Assembly: GCA_015233395.1 (NCBI GenBank)
Contig: JADFXV010000014.1
Span: 1 to 49,635 of the forward strand
DNA length: 49,635 bases
Direction of reading: 5' to 3'
Origin: Desulfovibrionaceae bacterium
GTDB lineage: Bacteria > Desulfobacterota > Desulfovibrionia > Desulfovibrionales > Desulfovibrionaceae
Positions within the stretch are counted from its first letter, which is position 1; each line of letters opens with the position of its first letter. The translations under genes and the position numbers were made by a program. A model generated the notes under the pieces. The model saw nothing but the letters and a program-made list of their open reading frames with translations. It was not told where the DNA came from and did not search any database. This document shows, piece by piece, positions 24,756-31,793 of the stretch.

Positions 24756-25160
24756 ATGACGCAATTCACCATCGACGACGAAACCTGGGACGCCTTCAAG
24801 GGGTCGTGCGAACGGCTCTTGCCGCACATCGAAGGCGGTTTGCTGGATATCGAGACGGCCAAAGCGGACGAACTGACGGACAAGCTGGCGACGCTCATGC
24901 GCCTGGTCCACACCCTCAAGGGCGACGCCGGCATCGTGAGGCTTTCGAACATGGTCGCGCTGTGCCACGCCATGGAAACCCTGCTCGGCGTCATCAGCGC
25001 CAATCCGGCCCTGGCCAAGCCGTCCATCGTGAGCATGCTGCTTTCCGCCCTGGACAAGCTCCGGGCCATGGTCGAGGATTGCCAGGAGGCGGCGGCGATC
25101 GACATCGAGCGCGAACTCTTCGTGCTCGACCTGGCTGCCGGCCGCTTTCGCCGGGAGTGA
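24756..25160 (+). CDS. Hpt domain phosphotransfer protein
   Basis: A 134-residue histidine-containing phosphotransfer protein. The phosphoacceptor is H52 in RLVHTLKGDAGIVRLSNMV, set in a helical bundle like the P1 domain of CheA. No kinase or receiver domain is attached. It probably exchanges phosphate with the CheY-like protein just upstream, or with another receiver such as CheV's, which is inference. The ribosome site is weak. The gene converges on cheV. Confidence 0.9.
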   Translation: MTQFTIDDETWDAFKGSCERLLPHIEGGLLDIETAKADELTDKLATLMRLVHTLKGDAGIVRLSNMVALCHAMETLLGVISANPALAKPSIVSMLLSALDKLRAMVEDCQEAAAIDIERELFVLDLAAGRFRRE

Positions 25161-25233
25161 CGCGCCGCGCGAAGCGGCGCCGGGGCGGGCGCTGACCGGA
25201 CGAACCGGTAAGACCGGCCGAATCGGGCGGCTT

Positions 25234-26196
25234 TTATCGCGGGAATTTGGCTTCGATCAGGGTTTTGGCGCGCTGGGTCAGGGTGCTGATTTCAGGTTTG
25301 GTGACCTGGTCGTCGGCGCCGACCGATTGTCCCTTGTGGAACAGGGCGTCATTGATGAGCGAGGAGAACAGGATGACCGGCAGTTCCTTGAGGACCGGGT
25401 CGTCCTTGATGCGGCGGCAGAGATTGTGGCCGTCCATGGCCGGCATTTCGATGTCCGTGACCACGATGTGCAGGTAGTCGCTGATCGGCGCGTTCGCGGC
25501 GACGGACTGTTCCTTGATTTGCACCAGCCGGTCCCAGGCCTCCTTGCCGTTGACGTCGGAAAAGACCTGGTAGCCGTCGCGCTCCAGCGTGTTGACGATC
25601 ATCTTGCGGATCGAGGTGGAATCGTCCACCACCAGGGCCTTGTAGACGTGGCTGTCGGACTTCTCGACGGTGGCTTCCTTGTCCGGCTCGTTTTGCATGG
25701 CCAGGTTGGGATTGATGTCCCAGATGATGCGCTCCATGTCGAGCAGAAGCAGGATATGGTCGGGAAATTTGACCACGCCGGTGAAGCTGTGCTCGCTGAA
25801 ATCGGCCACGTAGCTGCTCGGCGGCTCGACGTTTTCCCAGCTCAAGCGGTGGATGCGGGTCACTCCGGAGACCAGAAAGGCGTTCACGATCCGGTTGAAT
25901 TCCGAGACGATGACGATCGGCTTGCCGTCGCTTTCGACCTTGATATTGAGCCAAATGGCCAGGTCGATCAGGGGGATGACCTTGGAGCGCAGGTTGAACG
26001 TCCCCACCACGCAGGGATGCGGCGTGCTCGGCAGCGCCGTGATCTTGGGCAGGCGGATGATTTCGAGAACCTTGGAGACATTGACTCCGAAATACCAGCG
26101 GTACTTCTCCCCTTCCGGATTTACGCCGTCGAGGTAGAATTCCACGATCTCGAGTTCGTTGGTGCCTGATTCGAGCAAAATATTCGATGGAGCCAT
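25234..26196 (-). CDS. cheV: Chemotaxis coupling protein CheV
   Basis: A 320-residue protein with a CheW domain (about residues 15-165: VEFYLDGVNPEGEKYRWYFG, VIPLIDLAIWLN) and a receiver domain (about 190-315: KALVVDDSTSIRKMIVNTL, phosphoacceptor in VVTDIEMPAMDGHNLCRRI, conserved Lys in VTKPE). CheV couples chemoreceptors to CheA and tunes adaptation. The start at 26196 (MAPSNILLESG) has AAAGGACC upstream; longer in-frame readings reach GC-rich leader DNA. It is divergent from hypF with a 241-bp gap and is separate from other che genes. With the neighbouring CheY-like and Hpt genes it forms a small signalling group. Confidence 0.92.
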   Translation of the reverse strand: MAPSNILLESGTNELEIVEFYLDGVNPEGEKYRWYFGVNVSKVLEIIRLPKITALPSTPHPCVVGTFNLRSKVIPLIDLAIWLNIKVESDGKPIVIVSEFNRIVNAFLVSGVTRIHRLSWENVEPPSSYVADFSEHSFTGVVKFPDHILLLLDMERIIWDINPNLAMQNEPDKEATVEKSDSHVYKALVVDDSTSIRKMIVNTLERDGYQVFSDVNGKEAWDRLVQIKEQSVAANAPISDYLHIVVTDIEMPAMDGHNLCRRIKDDPVLKELPVILFSSLINDALFHKGQSVGADDQVTKPEISTLTQRAKTLIEAKFPR

Positions 26197-26437
26197 GAGG
26201 TCCTTTCCCATGTCGAGAATGCGGCCGTGATGGAACAATCTTCCGTGTTGCCACTCATAGTCCACCGTTTTGAGCCGAAAGTCAACATTGAGCGCGCGCC
26301 CGCTCCTCCCGGCGTTTCCCGCCGGACGCCCCGGCGCCCAGGCGGCCGGCGATTGACAAACCGGCCCGGGTTGGGACAATCCACACCCAGGCCTCAATCC
26401 GGCGCGGCCAGCGCCGGCGCTCCGGCGCGACATCAAT

Positions 26438-28960
26438 ATGCCTGACAGTACCTTGTATCGCCGTCGTTTGACCATTGCCGGGCAGGTCCAGGGCGTGGGT
26501 TTCCGTCCGTTCGTCTATCGCCTGGCCGGACGGGAGGGCTTGACCGGGTTTGCCTTCAACGACGTCCGGGGGGTGGTGGTCGAGCTCCAGGGCAGTCTTG
26601 AGGCGCTCGGGCGTTTCGGCGCCGGTCTGACCGGGGAAGCGCCGCCGCTGGCCCGGATCGTCACAGTCGTCTCCGAGGATGTCGAGCCCGTGCCGGGAGA
26701 GACGGCTTTCGGCATCAGGCAAAGCCTGGCAGGGACCGGGCACGCCGTGCTCATCGCGCCGGACACGGCCGTGTGCCCGGATTGCCTGGCCGAGATGTTT
26801 AATCCCGCAAATCGCCGTTATCTCTATCCTTTCACCAACTGCACCAACTGCGGCCCGCGCCACACCATCACCCGGACCATCCCGTACGACCGGCCGGGCA
26901 CGTCCATGGCCTGCTTTCCCTTGTGCCCCGCCTGCGAACGCGAATACCGCGATCCGGCCGACCGCCGTTTCCACGCCCAGCCCAACGCCTGTCCCGAATG
27001 CGGCCCGCATGTCCGGCTGGCGGACGCCTCGGGGGCGACGCTGGCCGAACGCGGCGAGGCCCTGGAGCGTTGCGCGCGCCTGCTCGCCGGGGGAAACGTC
27101 GTGGCCGTCAAGGGCCTGGGCGGCTTTCATCTGTGCTGCGACGCGGCCTCGGACGCCGCCGTGGCCCGTTTGCGAGCGCGCAAGGGCCGGCCGAACAAGC
27201 CTCTCGCGGTCATGGTCGCGGACGCCCAAACGGCCAAGTCCCTGGCCCGGGTCGACGAGGCGAGCGCGGCGCTGCTCACCGGCCACATCCGGCCGATCGT
27301 TTTGTGCCGGGCAATCGCGGACGCGGGACTGAGCGCGCTGATCGCCCCGGACACGGACGCGCTCGGGCTGATGCTGCCGTACACCCCCCTGCACCAGGTC
27401 CTGTTCCACCATTATCGGCGCGAGCTCCGGTCGCTTGCGCCCGGCCGGACGGCGGCCCTGGTCATGACCTCGGGCAATATTTCCGGCGAGCCCATCTGCC
27501 TGGGCAACCGCGAGGCGGCGCGCCGCCTCGGCGCCATCGCCGACGCCTTCCTTTTCCACAACCGCGACATCTTGATCCGCACCGACGATTCGGTCGTGCG
27601 CTGCCTGCCCGCGCCCGACGGCCAGCCATATGCTTCTGGGGCTCCGCCCCAGACCCCGCCGGGGGGGATGATCCCCCCCGGACCCCCTCAAAGGGGGCCG
27701 GGGGCGCCCGCTGCGTCCGGTGCGCCGGGCTGCTTGTATTACCGCAGGGCCAGAGGGTACGTGCCGGGTCCGGTGTTTTTGGCCGGCGACGCTCCGCCGG
27801 TTTTGGGGCTGGGGCCGCTGCTCAAATGCACCGTGACCCTGACCAAGGGCGACCGGGCCTTTGTCAGCCAGCACATCGGCGATCTGGAGAATCTGGAGAC
27901 GTACGCCTTCTACAGGGAAACCATCGCCCACATGCGGCGCGTGCTCACGGCCGAGCCGGTCCTGGCCGTGCGCGACGCCCATCCCGATTACCTGAGCAGC
28001 CGGCACGCAGCCGAACTCGGCATTCCGGCGGTCGAGCTGCAGCACCATTTCGCCCACATCCACGCCGTGCTGGCCGAGCACCGCTTCGAGGGTCCGGCGC
28101 TGGGCCTGGCGCTCGACGGCTCGGGCTACGGCCTGGACGGCACGGTCTGGGGCGGGGAGGGGCTGTACGTGCATCCCCGGGCGCTGGTCAACGAACGCCT
28201 GGGCAGGCTTACGCCCGTGGCCATGCCCGGCGGCGAAGCGGCCATCCGCGAGCCCTGGCGCATGGCCCAGAGCTATCTCGCCGCCATCGGGGAGAAGGAG
28301 CCAAGCGGCCGGGCCTGGACCTGGCTTGAAGGGCAAAAGCGCGCCCAGGCTTCGCGCCTGGTCGGCCAGATGCTGGAGAAGGGCGTCAATTGCCCGCGCA
28401 CTTCGAGTTGCGGCCGGCTGTTCGACGCCGTGGCCGGACTGCTCGGCCTGAGCCACGAGATCTCCTACGAAGGCCAGGCGGCCATCGTGCTGGAGCGCGT
28501 CCAGGACGCAAGCGAAACTCACGCCTACGAGGCGAGCGTCGCGCGCGCCGGGGAGCTCCTTGAACTGGACAGTCTTGGCCTGTTCGCCCAGGTGCTCGCC
28601 GACTGGCGCGCCGGGGTTCCGGCGCCGCGCATCAGCCGCCGCTTCCATCTCGGCCTGATCGCCGGGCTTGTCCGGCTGGCCGGGGACATGGCCGAGGCGA
28701 CCGGGATCGCGACCGTGGGCCTAAGCGGCGGGGCGATGCAAAACTTCACCCTGGCGACGCGCTTGCCGCGGGCGCTGCGCCTGGCCGGGCTCACCGCGCT
28801 GCGCCACGAGATCCTGCCGCCGGGCGACGCCTGCATTTCCCTTGGCCAGGCGGCCTACGGGCGGATGGCGCTGTGCTCCGGCCAAACTGGCCAAACTGGC
28901 CAATCGGTTCAGCCGGGCCAATCGGGCGGCGACGGTTTTTCGCGTGAGCCGGGCCGGTAA
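26438..28960 (+). CDS. hypF: Carbamoyltransferase HypF with in-frame repeat insertion
   Basis: HypF makes the CN ligands of the [NiFe] site from carbamoyl phosphate, handing the carbamoyl group to HypE. The 840-residue chain has an acylphosphatase domain (GQVQGVGFRPFVYRLA), two Cys4 zinc fingers (CPDCLAEM, CTNCGPR, CPACEREY, CPECGP), a YrdC domain (NVVAVKGLGGFHLCC) and a Kae1-like domain (QHHFAHIHAVLAEH, LALDGSGYGLDGTVWGGE). It is longer than the usual 750-780 residues. Residues about 400-432 are Gly/Pro-rich and encoded by a GC-rich intergenic-type repeat between DDSVVR and YYRRARGYVP. The C-terminus adds a GQTGQTGQS tail. The reading frame stays open. The 10-bp gap to usp suggests cotranscription. 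Confidence 0.95.
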   Translation: MPDSTLYRRRLTIAGQVQGVGFRPFVYRLAGREGLTGFAFNDVRGVVVELQGSLEALGRFGAGLTGEAPPLARIVTVVSEDVEPVPGETAFGIRQSLAGTGHAVLIAPDTAVCPDCLAEMFNPANRRYLYPFTNCTNCGPRHTITRTIPYDRPGTSMACFPLCPACEREYRDPADRRFHAQPNACPECGPHVRLADASGATLAERGEALERCARLLAGGNVVAVKGLGGFHLCCDAASDAAVARLRARKGRPNKPLAVMVADAQTAKSLARVDEASAALLTGHIRPIVLCRAIADAGLSALIAPDTDALGLMLPYTPLHQVLFHHYRRELRSLAPGRTAALVMTSGNISGEPICLGNREAARRLGAIADAFLFHNRDILIRTDDSVVRCLPAPDGQPYASGAPPQTPPGGMIPPGPPQRGPGAPAASGAPGCLYYRRARGYVPGPVFLAGDAPPVLGLGPLLKCTVTLTKGDRAFVSQHIGDLENLETYAFYRETIAHMRRVLTAEPVLAVRDAHPDYLSSRHAAELGIPAVELQHHFAHIHAVLAEHRFEGPALGLALDGSGYGLDGTVWGGEGLYVHPRALVNERLGRLTPVAMPGGEAAIREPWRMAQSYLAAIGEKEPSGRAWTWLEGQKRAQASRLVGQMLEKGVNCPRTSSCGRLFDAVAGLLGLSHEISYEGQAAIVLERVQDASETHAYEASVARAGELLELDSLGLFAQVLADWRAGVPAPRISRRFHLGLIAGLVRLAGDMAEATGIATVGLSGGAMQNFTLATRLPRALRLAGLTALRHEILPPGDACISLGQAAYGRMALCSGQTGQTGQSVQPGQSGGDGFSREPGR
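27635..27706. repeat. Repeat module inserted inside hypF
   Basis: Within the hypF frame lie CTGGGGCTCCGCCCCAG and GGGGGGGATGATCCCCCCC, then GGACCCCCTC and AAAGGGGGCCGGGGG, the same units as in intergenic copies at 31566 and 40058. Translated they give APPQTPPGGMIPPGPP and similar, the low-complexity insert at residues 402-423 or so. Confidence 0.9.
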
Positions 28961-28969
28961 GGACGGGGC

Positions 28970-29851
28970 ATGGACAAGCATCTGCTGGTGACCTTGGGCA
29001 GCGACAACACGTCTTCCGCGTCCCTGCGCTACGTGCGCGGTTTTTTTTCCAATCCGGCCGCAGTCAAGCTGACGCTTCTGTATGTCGTCCCCAGGCGCTA
29101 CGAAGAGGCGGTCGACAGCATCGTGAACGTGGAGGCGCCCGAAGGCGGCGTCATGGCGCGTTCGCCGGTCAATCCCGAGGTGCATTGCGCCGCCTGCCAG
29201 GCGGTTTTGGACGCGGGCCGGCGGTGGCTCGTGGAGATGGGCTTTCCGGAATCCAACGTCGAAACCAAGCTCATCGCCAACCGGCGCGGCACGGTGCGCG
29301 ACATTGCCCACGAGGCGGTCCGGGGCATGTACGACGCGGTCGTGCTCGGCCGGCGCGGGCTGAGCTGGTTCGACGAGATGTTTTCGGATTCGGTTTCGCA
29401 CCGGCTCTTGTGGGAAAGCGTGGATTTTCCCGTCTGGATCTGCCGCGAGCCGGATTTTAAGCGCTCGGGCGTGCTGGTTTGCGCCGACGGTTCGGAGCAA
29501 TCGCTGCGGGTAGCCGACCACGTGGGGTTCATTCTTCGCGGCGAGCCCCGGCACAAGGCCGTGCTTTGCCACATCGACACGCAAACCGGCCCGGGGGCCG
29601 AGGCCATCCTGCGGCAAGCCCGCGAGGCGCTTACCGGCGGCGGCCTGGAGCCGCAGCGCATCGAGACGCTGACGGTCGCGGCCAAGGACCCGGTCAAGGC
29701 GATCCTGGCCGAGGCCGAGCGGGGCGCTTACGCCGCCGTGGCCATCGGCCGGCGCGGCGGCAAGCCCGCCGGGCTCACGCGCATCTTCGGCCAGGTCAGC
29801 CTCCAGCTCCTGCGCGGCCTGAGCAAGTCCGCCCTGTGGCTGTGCAAATAA
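28970..29851 (+). CDS. Tandem universal stress protein
   Basis: A 293-residue protein with two UspA-like halves: residues 1-160 with VRGMYDAVVLGRRGLSWFDEMF near the end of the first, and 165-293 with VLVCADGSEQSLRVADHVGF and AYAAVAIGRRGGKPAGLTRIF. The GRRG pattern after VVLG and VAIG resembles the ATP-binding glycines, but some spacing differs from canonical G-2x-G-9x-G(S/T), so nucleotide binding is uncertain. Such tandem proteins respond to starvation or oxidative stress. It begins 9 bp after hypF. A tie to hydrogenase maturation is not known. Confidence 0.85.
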   Translation: MDKHLLVTLGSDNTSSASLRYVRGFFSNPAAVKLTLLYVVPRRYEEAVDSIVNVEAPEGGVMARSPVNPEVHCAACQAVLDAGRRWLVEMGFPESNVETKLIANRRGTVRDIAHEAVRGMYDAVVLGRRGLSWFDEMFSDSVSHRLLWESVDFPVWICREPDFKRSGVLVCADGSEQSLRVADHVGFILRGEPRHKAVLCHIDTQTGPGAEAILRQAREALTGGGLEPQRIETLTVAAKDPVKAILAEAERGAYAAVAIGRRGGKPAGLTRIFGQVSLQLLRGLSKSALWLCK

Positions 29852-30076
29852 GGCGGCGGCGAGCAGCCGGCAGCGGGCAAAGAGGGGCCCCCCTTTTGCA
29901 AGCGCAGCGTTGATGTCCGGCGCAACGCGGCCCGGCCGGGCGATATTTCTTGGTTCGCGGCCATGCGGAAATCGCGTTTTTTCCGTTCTTTTCCCCCTTG
30001 CGGTTTCATTTCCGCTCGGATAGAGGCCAATCCCTGCGTGGGAAAATTTTCGCGCACATTTCATGGAGGAAACAAA

Positions 30077-30328
30077 ATGATTCTCGACATCGATGACGTG
30101 AACGATTCGCTCAAGGGTTGGGGTTTCGATGTTTTGCCGGTCCGCAAATGGAGCCTGAACACCAGCTCGGCCGAGGGTTTGAAGTCCTCGTACCAGAGCC
30201 TGAAGAACGTGTACGCCAACCACGTGGCCGCTCAAAAAAAGAAAAACGGCAAGAACCCCGAACTGGCCGGCCATTGGGACTGGAAGATCAGCGACGCCCT
30301 GGTCGCCGAGATCATCGCCCTGATGTAG
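30077..30328 (+). CDS. Conserved-looking 83-aa protein of unknown function
   Basis: Start ATG 30077 with GGAGGAAACAAA ahead, a strong ribosome site; frame ends at TAG 30326-30328. The protein is acidic at the N-terminus (MILDIDDVNDSLKGWGF), with tryptophans and a basic central part (HVAAQKKKNGKNPELAGHWD). No signal peptide, cysteine or membrane segment. An ideal terminator follows 38 bp later, so it forms a compact single-gene unit. A reading from 29963 would add a basic leader with poor codons and is rejected. I do not recognise the family. Confidence 0.75.
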   Translation: MILDIDDVNDSLKGWGFDVLPVRKWSLNTSSAEGLKSSYQSLKNVYANHVAAQKKKNGKNPELAGHWDWKISDALVAEIIALM

Positions 30329-30365
30329 TCCGGCGCGAACTTTCGGGCCGCGCCGAATTCAAACG

Positions 30366-30396
30366 AAAGGCCGGGGAGATTCCCCGGCCTTTTTTT
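30366..30396 (+). terminator. Rho-independent terminator after the 83-aa gene
   Basis: AGGCCGGGGA at 30368-30377 pairs with TCCCCGGCCT at 30381-30390 around a GAT loop, then a T run to 30396. The stem is perfect. It also lies at the 3' end of the convergent gcvT (64 bp away). Confidence 0.95.
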
Positions 30397-30459
30397 GCGT
30401 CCGGCCATGAGGCGGGCATGCTGCTCTCTGGAATGCGGCGGCCGGCAAACCCGGCGCGT

Positions 30460-31545
30460 TTAGCCCAATTTCATCCGCGCCGTCCCGCCCTTGTAAAACG
30501 GCAGCTCCGTCCGCTTGGCCTCAAGCCGGGTCCGGCCGGTGTCGATGAGAAAATCCGTTTCCTCGGCCGCTTTCGCCGATACGCGGGCCAAGGCGATGGC
30601 GTGGCCGAGCGAAGGAGCGAACGAACCGCTGGTCACTTCGCCGGCGGCCTCGCCCGCCGCCGGCAATACCGCGTCATGCGTGCGCGCCGCCCTGCGGCCG
30701 GGGATGGTCAGGGCGATCAGCCTGGAGCGGACCGCCGAAGCGTTCGCCTTGCCGACGTACTGCGCCGGCGAGGCGGGAAGCGTCCCGTATCCGGCTTCGG
30801 CCGGGGTGGTCGTCTCGGTTAAGTCCTGGCCGTAAAGCGGATACCCCATCTCCAGGCGCAAGGTGTCGCGCGCGCCCAGCCCGCACGGCCTGGCCACGCC
30901 CCCGGCCAGGCACTCCTCCCACAAGGCCACGGCCGTCTCCGGGGGACAGAAAAATTCCACCCCAAGCTCGCCGGTGTAGCCCGTGCGGCTGACGATCAGC
31001 GGCGCTCCGGCAAAACTCGTTTCCACGAAATTGAAATATTTGAGCGCCTTCCAGTCGCCGTCCAACACCTCGGACAACACCGTAAACGATTTCGGGCCCT
31101 GCAAGTCGATCTTGGCCGTGGCTCCGGAAATGTCCGCAAGCTCGACCCCGGCGCCCAGGTGCGACCCGATCCAGGCGAAATCGTGGGCCGTGCGCGCGGC
31201 GTTGACCACCAGCAGGTAATCGTCCGCGCCCCGGCAGTACACGATCAGATCGTCCAAAATTCCGCCCGCGGGGCTGAGCAGAAAACCGTAGCGGCACTTG
31301 CCCGGCGCAAGCGTGTCCAGATTCTGGGTCGCCACCCGCGACAAGGCGTCCTTGGCCCCGGCCCCGCGCACCGTGAATTCGCCCATGTGGCAAATGTCGA
31401 ACAAACCGGCCTCGCTGCGGGTCCAGGCGTGCTCGGCCAGAATGCCCTCGTACTGCACCGGCATCTCCCAACCGGCGAACGGAACCATCTTCGCCCCGTG
31501 CGCGGCGTGCCAACCCGTAAGCGGCGTGGTCAACATCGTGTCCAT
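30460..31545 (-). CDS. gcvT: Glycine cleavage system aminomethyltransferase (T protein)
   Basis: A 361-residue tetrahydrofolate-dependent enzyme that takes the aminomethyl group from GcvH and forms methylene-tetrahydrofolate and ammonia. Typical segments are GAKMVPFAGWEMPVQYEGIL, EAGLFDICHMGEFTVRG, RTGYTGELGVEFFCPPE, LGARDTLRLEMGYPLYGQDL and the C-terminal VTSGSFAPSLGHAIALARV. Length is normal. AAGGA seven nt upstream fixes the start at 31545; a reading to 31680 uses repeat DNA. No gcvH or gcvP is in the window and no glycine riboswitch is visible upstream, where the repeat sits. Confidence 0.95.
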   Translation of the reverse strand: MDTMLTTPLTGWHAAHGAKMVPFAGWEMPVQYEGILAEHAWTRSEAGLFDICHMGEFTVRGAGAKDALSRVATQNLDTLAPGKCRYGFLLSPAGGILDDLIVYCRGADDYLLVVNAARTAHDFAWIGSHLGAGVELADISGATAKIDLQGPKSFTVLSEVLDGDWKALKYFNFVETSFAGAPLIVSRTGYTGELGVEFFCPPETAVALWEECLAGGVARPCGLGARDTLRLEMGYPLYGQDLTETTTPAEAGYGTLPASPAQYVGKANASAVRSRLIALTIPGRRAARTHDAVLPAAGEAAGEVTSGSFAPSLGHAIALARVSAKAAEETDFLIDTGRTRLEAKRTELPFYKGGTARMKLG

Positions 31546-31565
31546 GGGAATATCCTTGGATGAGT

Positions 31566-31680
31566 AACTGGGGCTTCGCCCCAGGCCCCGCCCGGGGGGG
31601 ATTAACTGCGAGTAAGCGAAGCAAGACCTTCGCAACTCGCAGTTGAACCCCCCGGCCCCCCTCGACGGGGGGGTGGGCAA
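31566..31680. repeat. Modular repeat with nested AACTGCGAG hairpin upstream of gcvT
   Basis: CTGGGGCTTCGCCCCAG is followed by a module whose two halves (CCCGGGGGGGAT and GAACCCCCCGGCCCCCC) are separated by the 41-bp AACTGCGAG...CTCGCAGTT hairpin (31604-31644), which differs by one base from 5352-5392. CTCGACGGGGGGG ends the module. AAAGTTTTTTGGGGG and a further G/C tract follow at 31706-31755. Confidence 0.87.
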
Positions 31681-31793
31681 TTCGCCGTATCCTCGATTAT
31701 TTGCTTAACCCCGTCAAAGTTTTTTGGGGGAAGGGGGTTTCCCCCTGATTCTCTTTTTCTCTCCGCCCTGCGCCTCCGCCCCTCTTCTCTCCC

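Noticed and set aside
26282-28648. A 788-codon open frame antisense to hypF
   Set aside because: Composition is that of a shadow frame and hypF on the other strand has clear motifs along its whole length.
28721-30274. A 517-codon minus-strand frame over usp and the 83-aa gene
   Set aside because: No motif, and it covers intergenic DNA, a ribosome site and a good sense-strand gene.
31546-31793. Glycine riboswitch ahead of gcvT
   Set aside because: The region is filled by the repeat modules and no tandem glycine-aptamer core was recognised.
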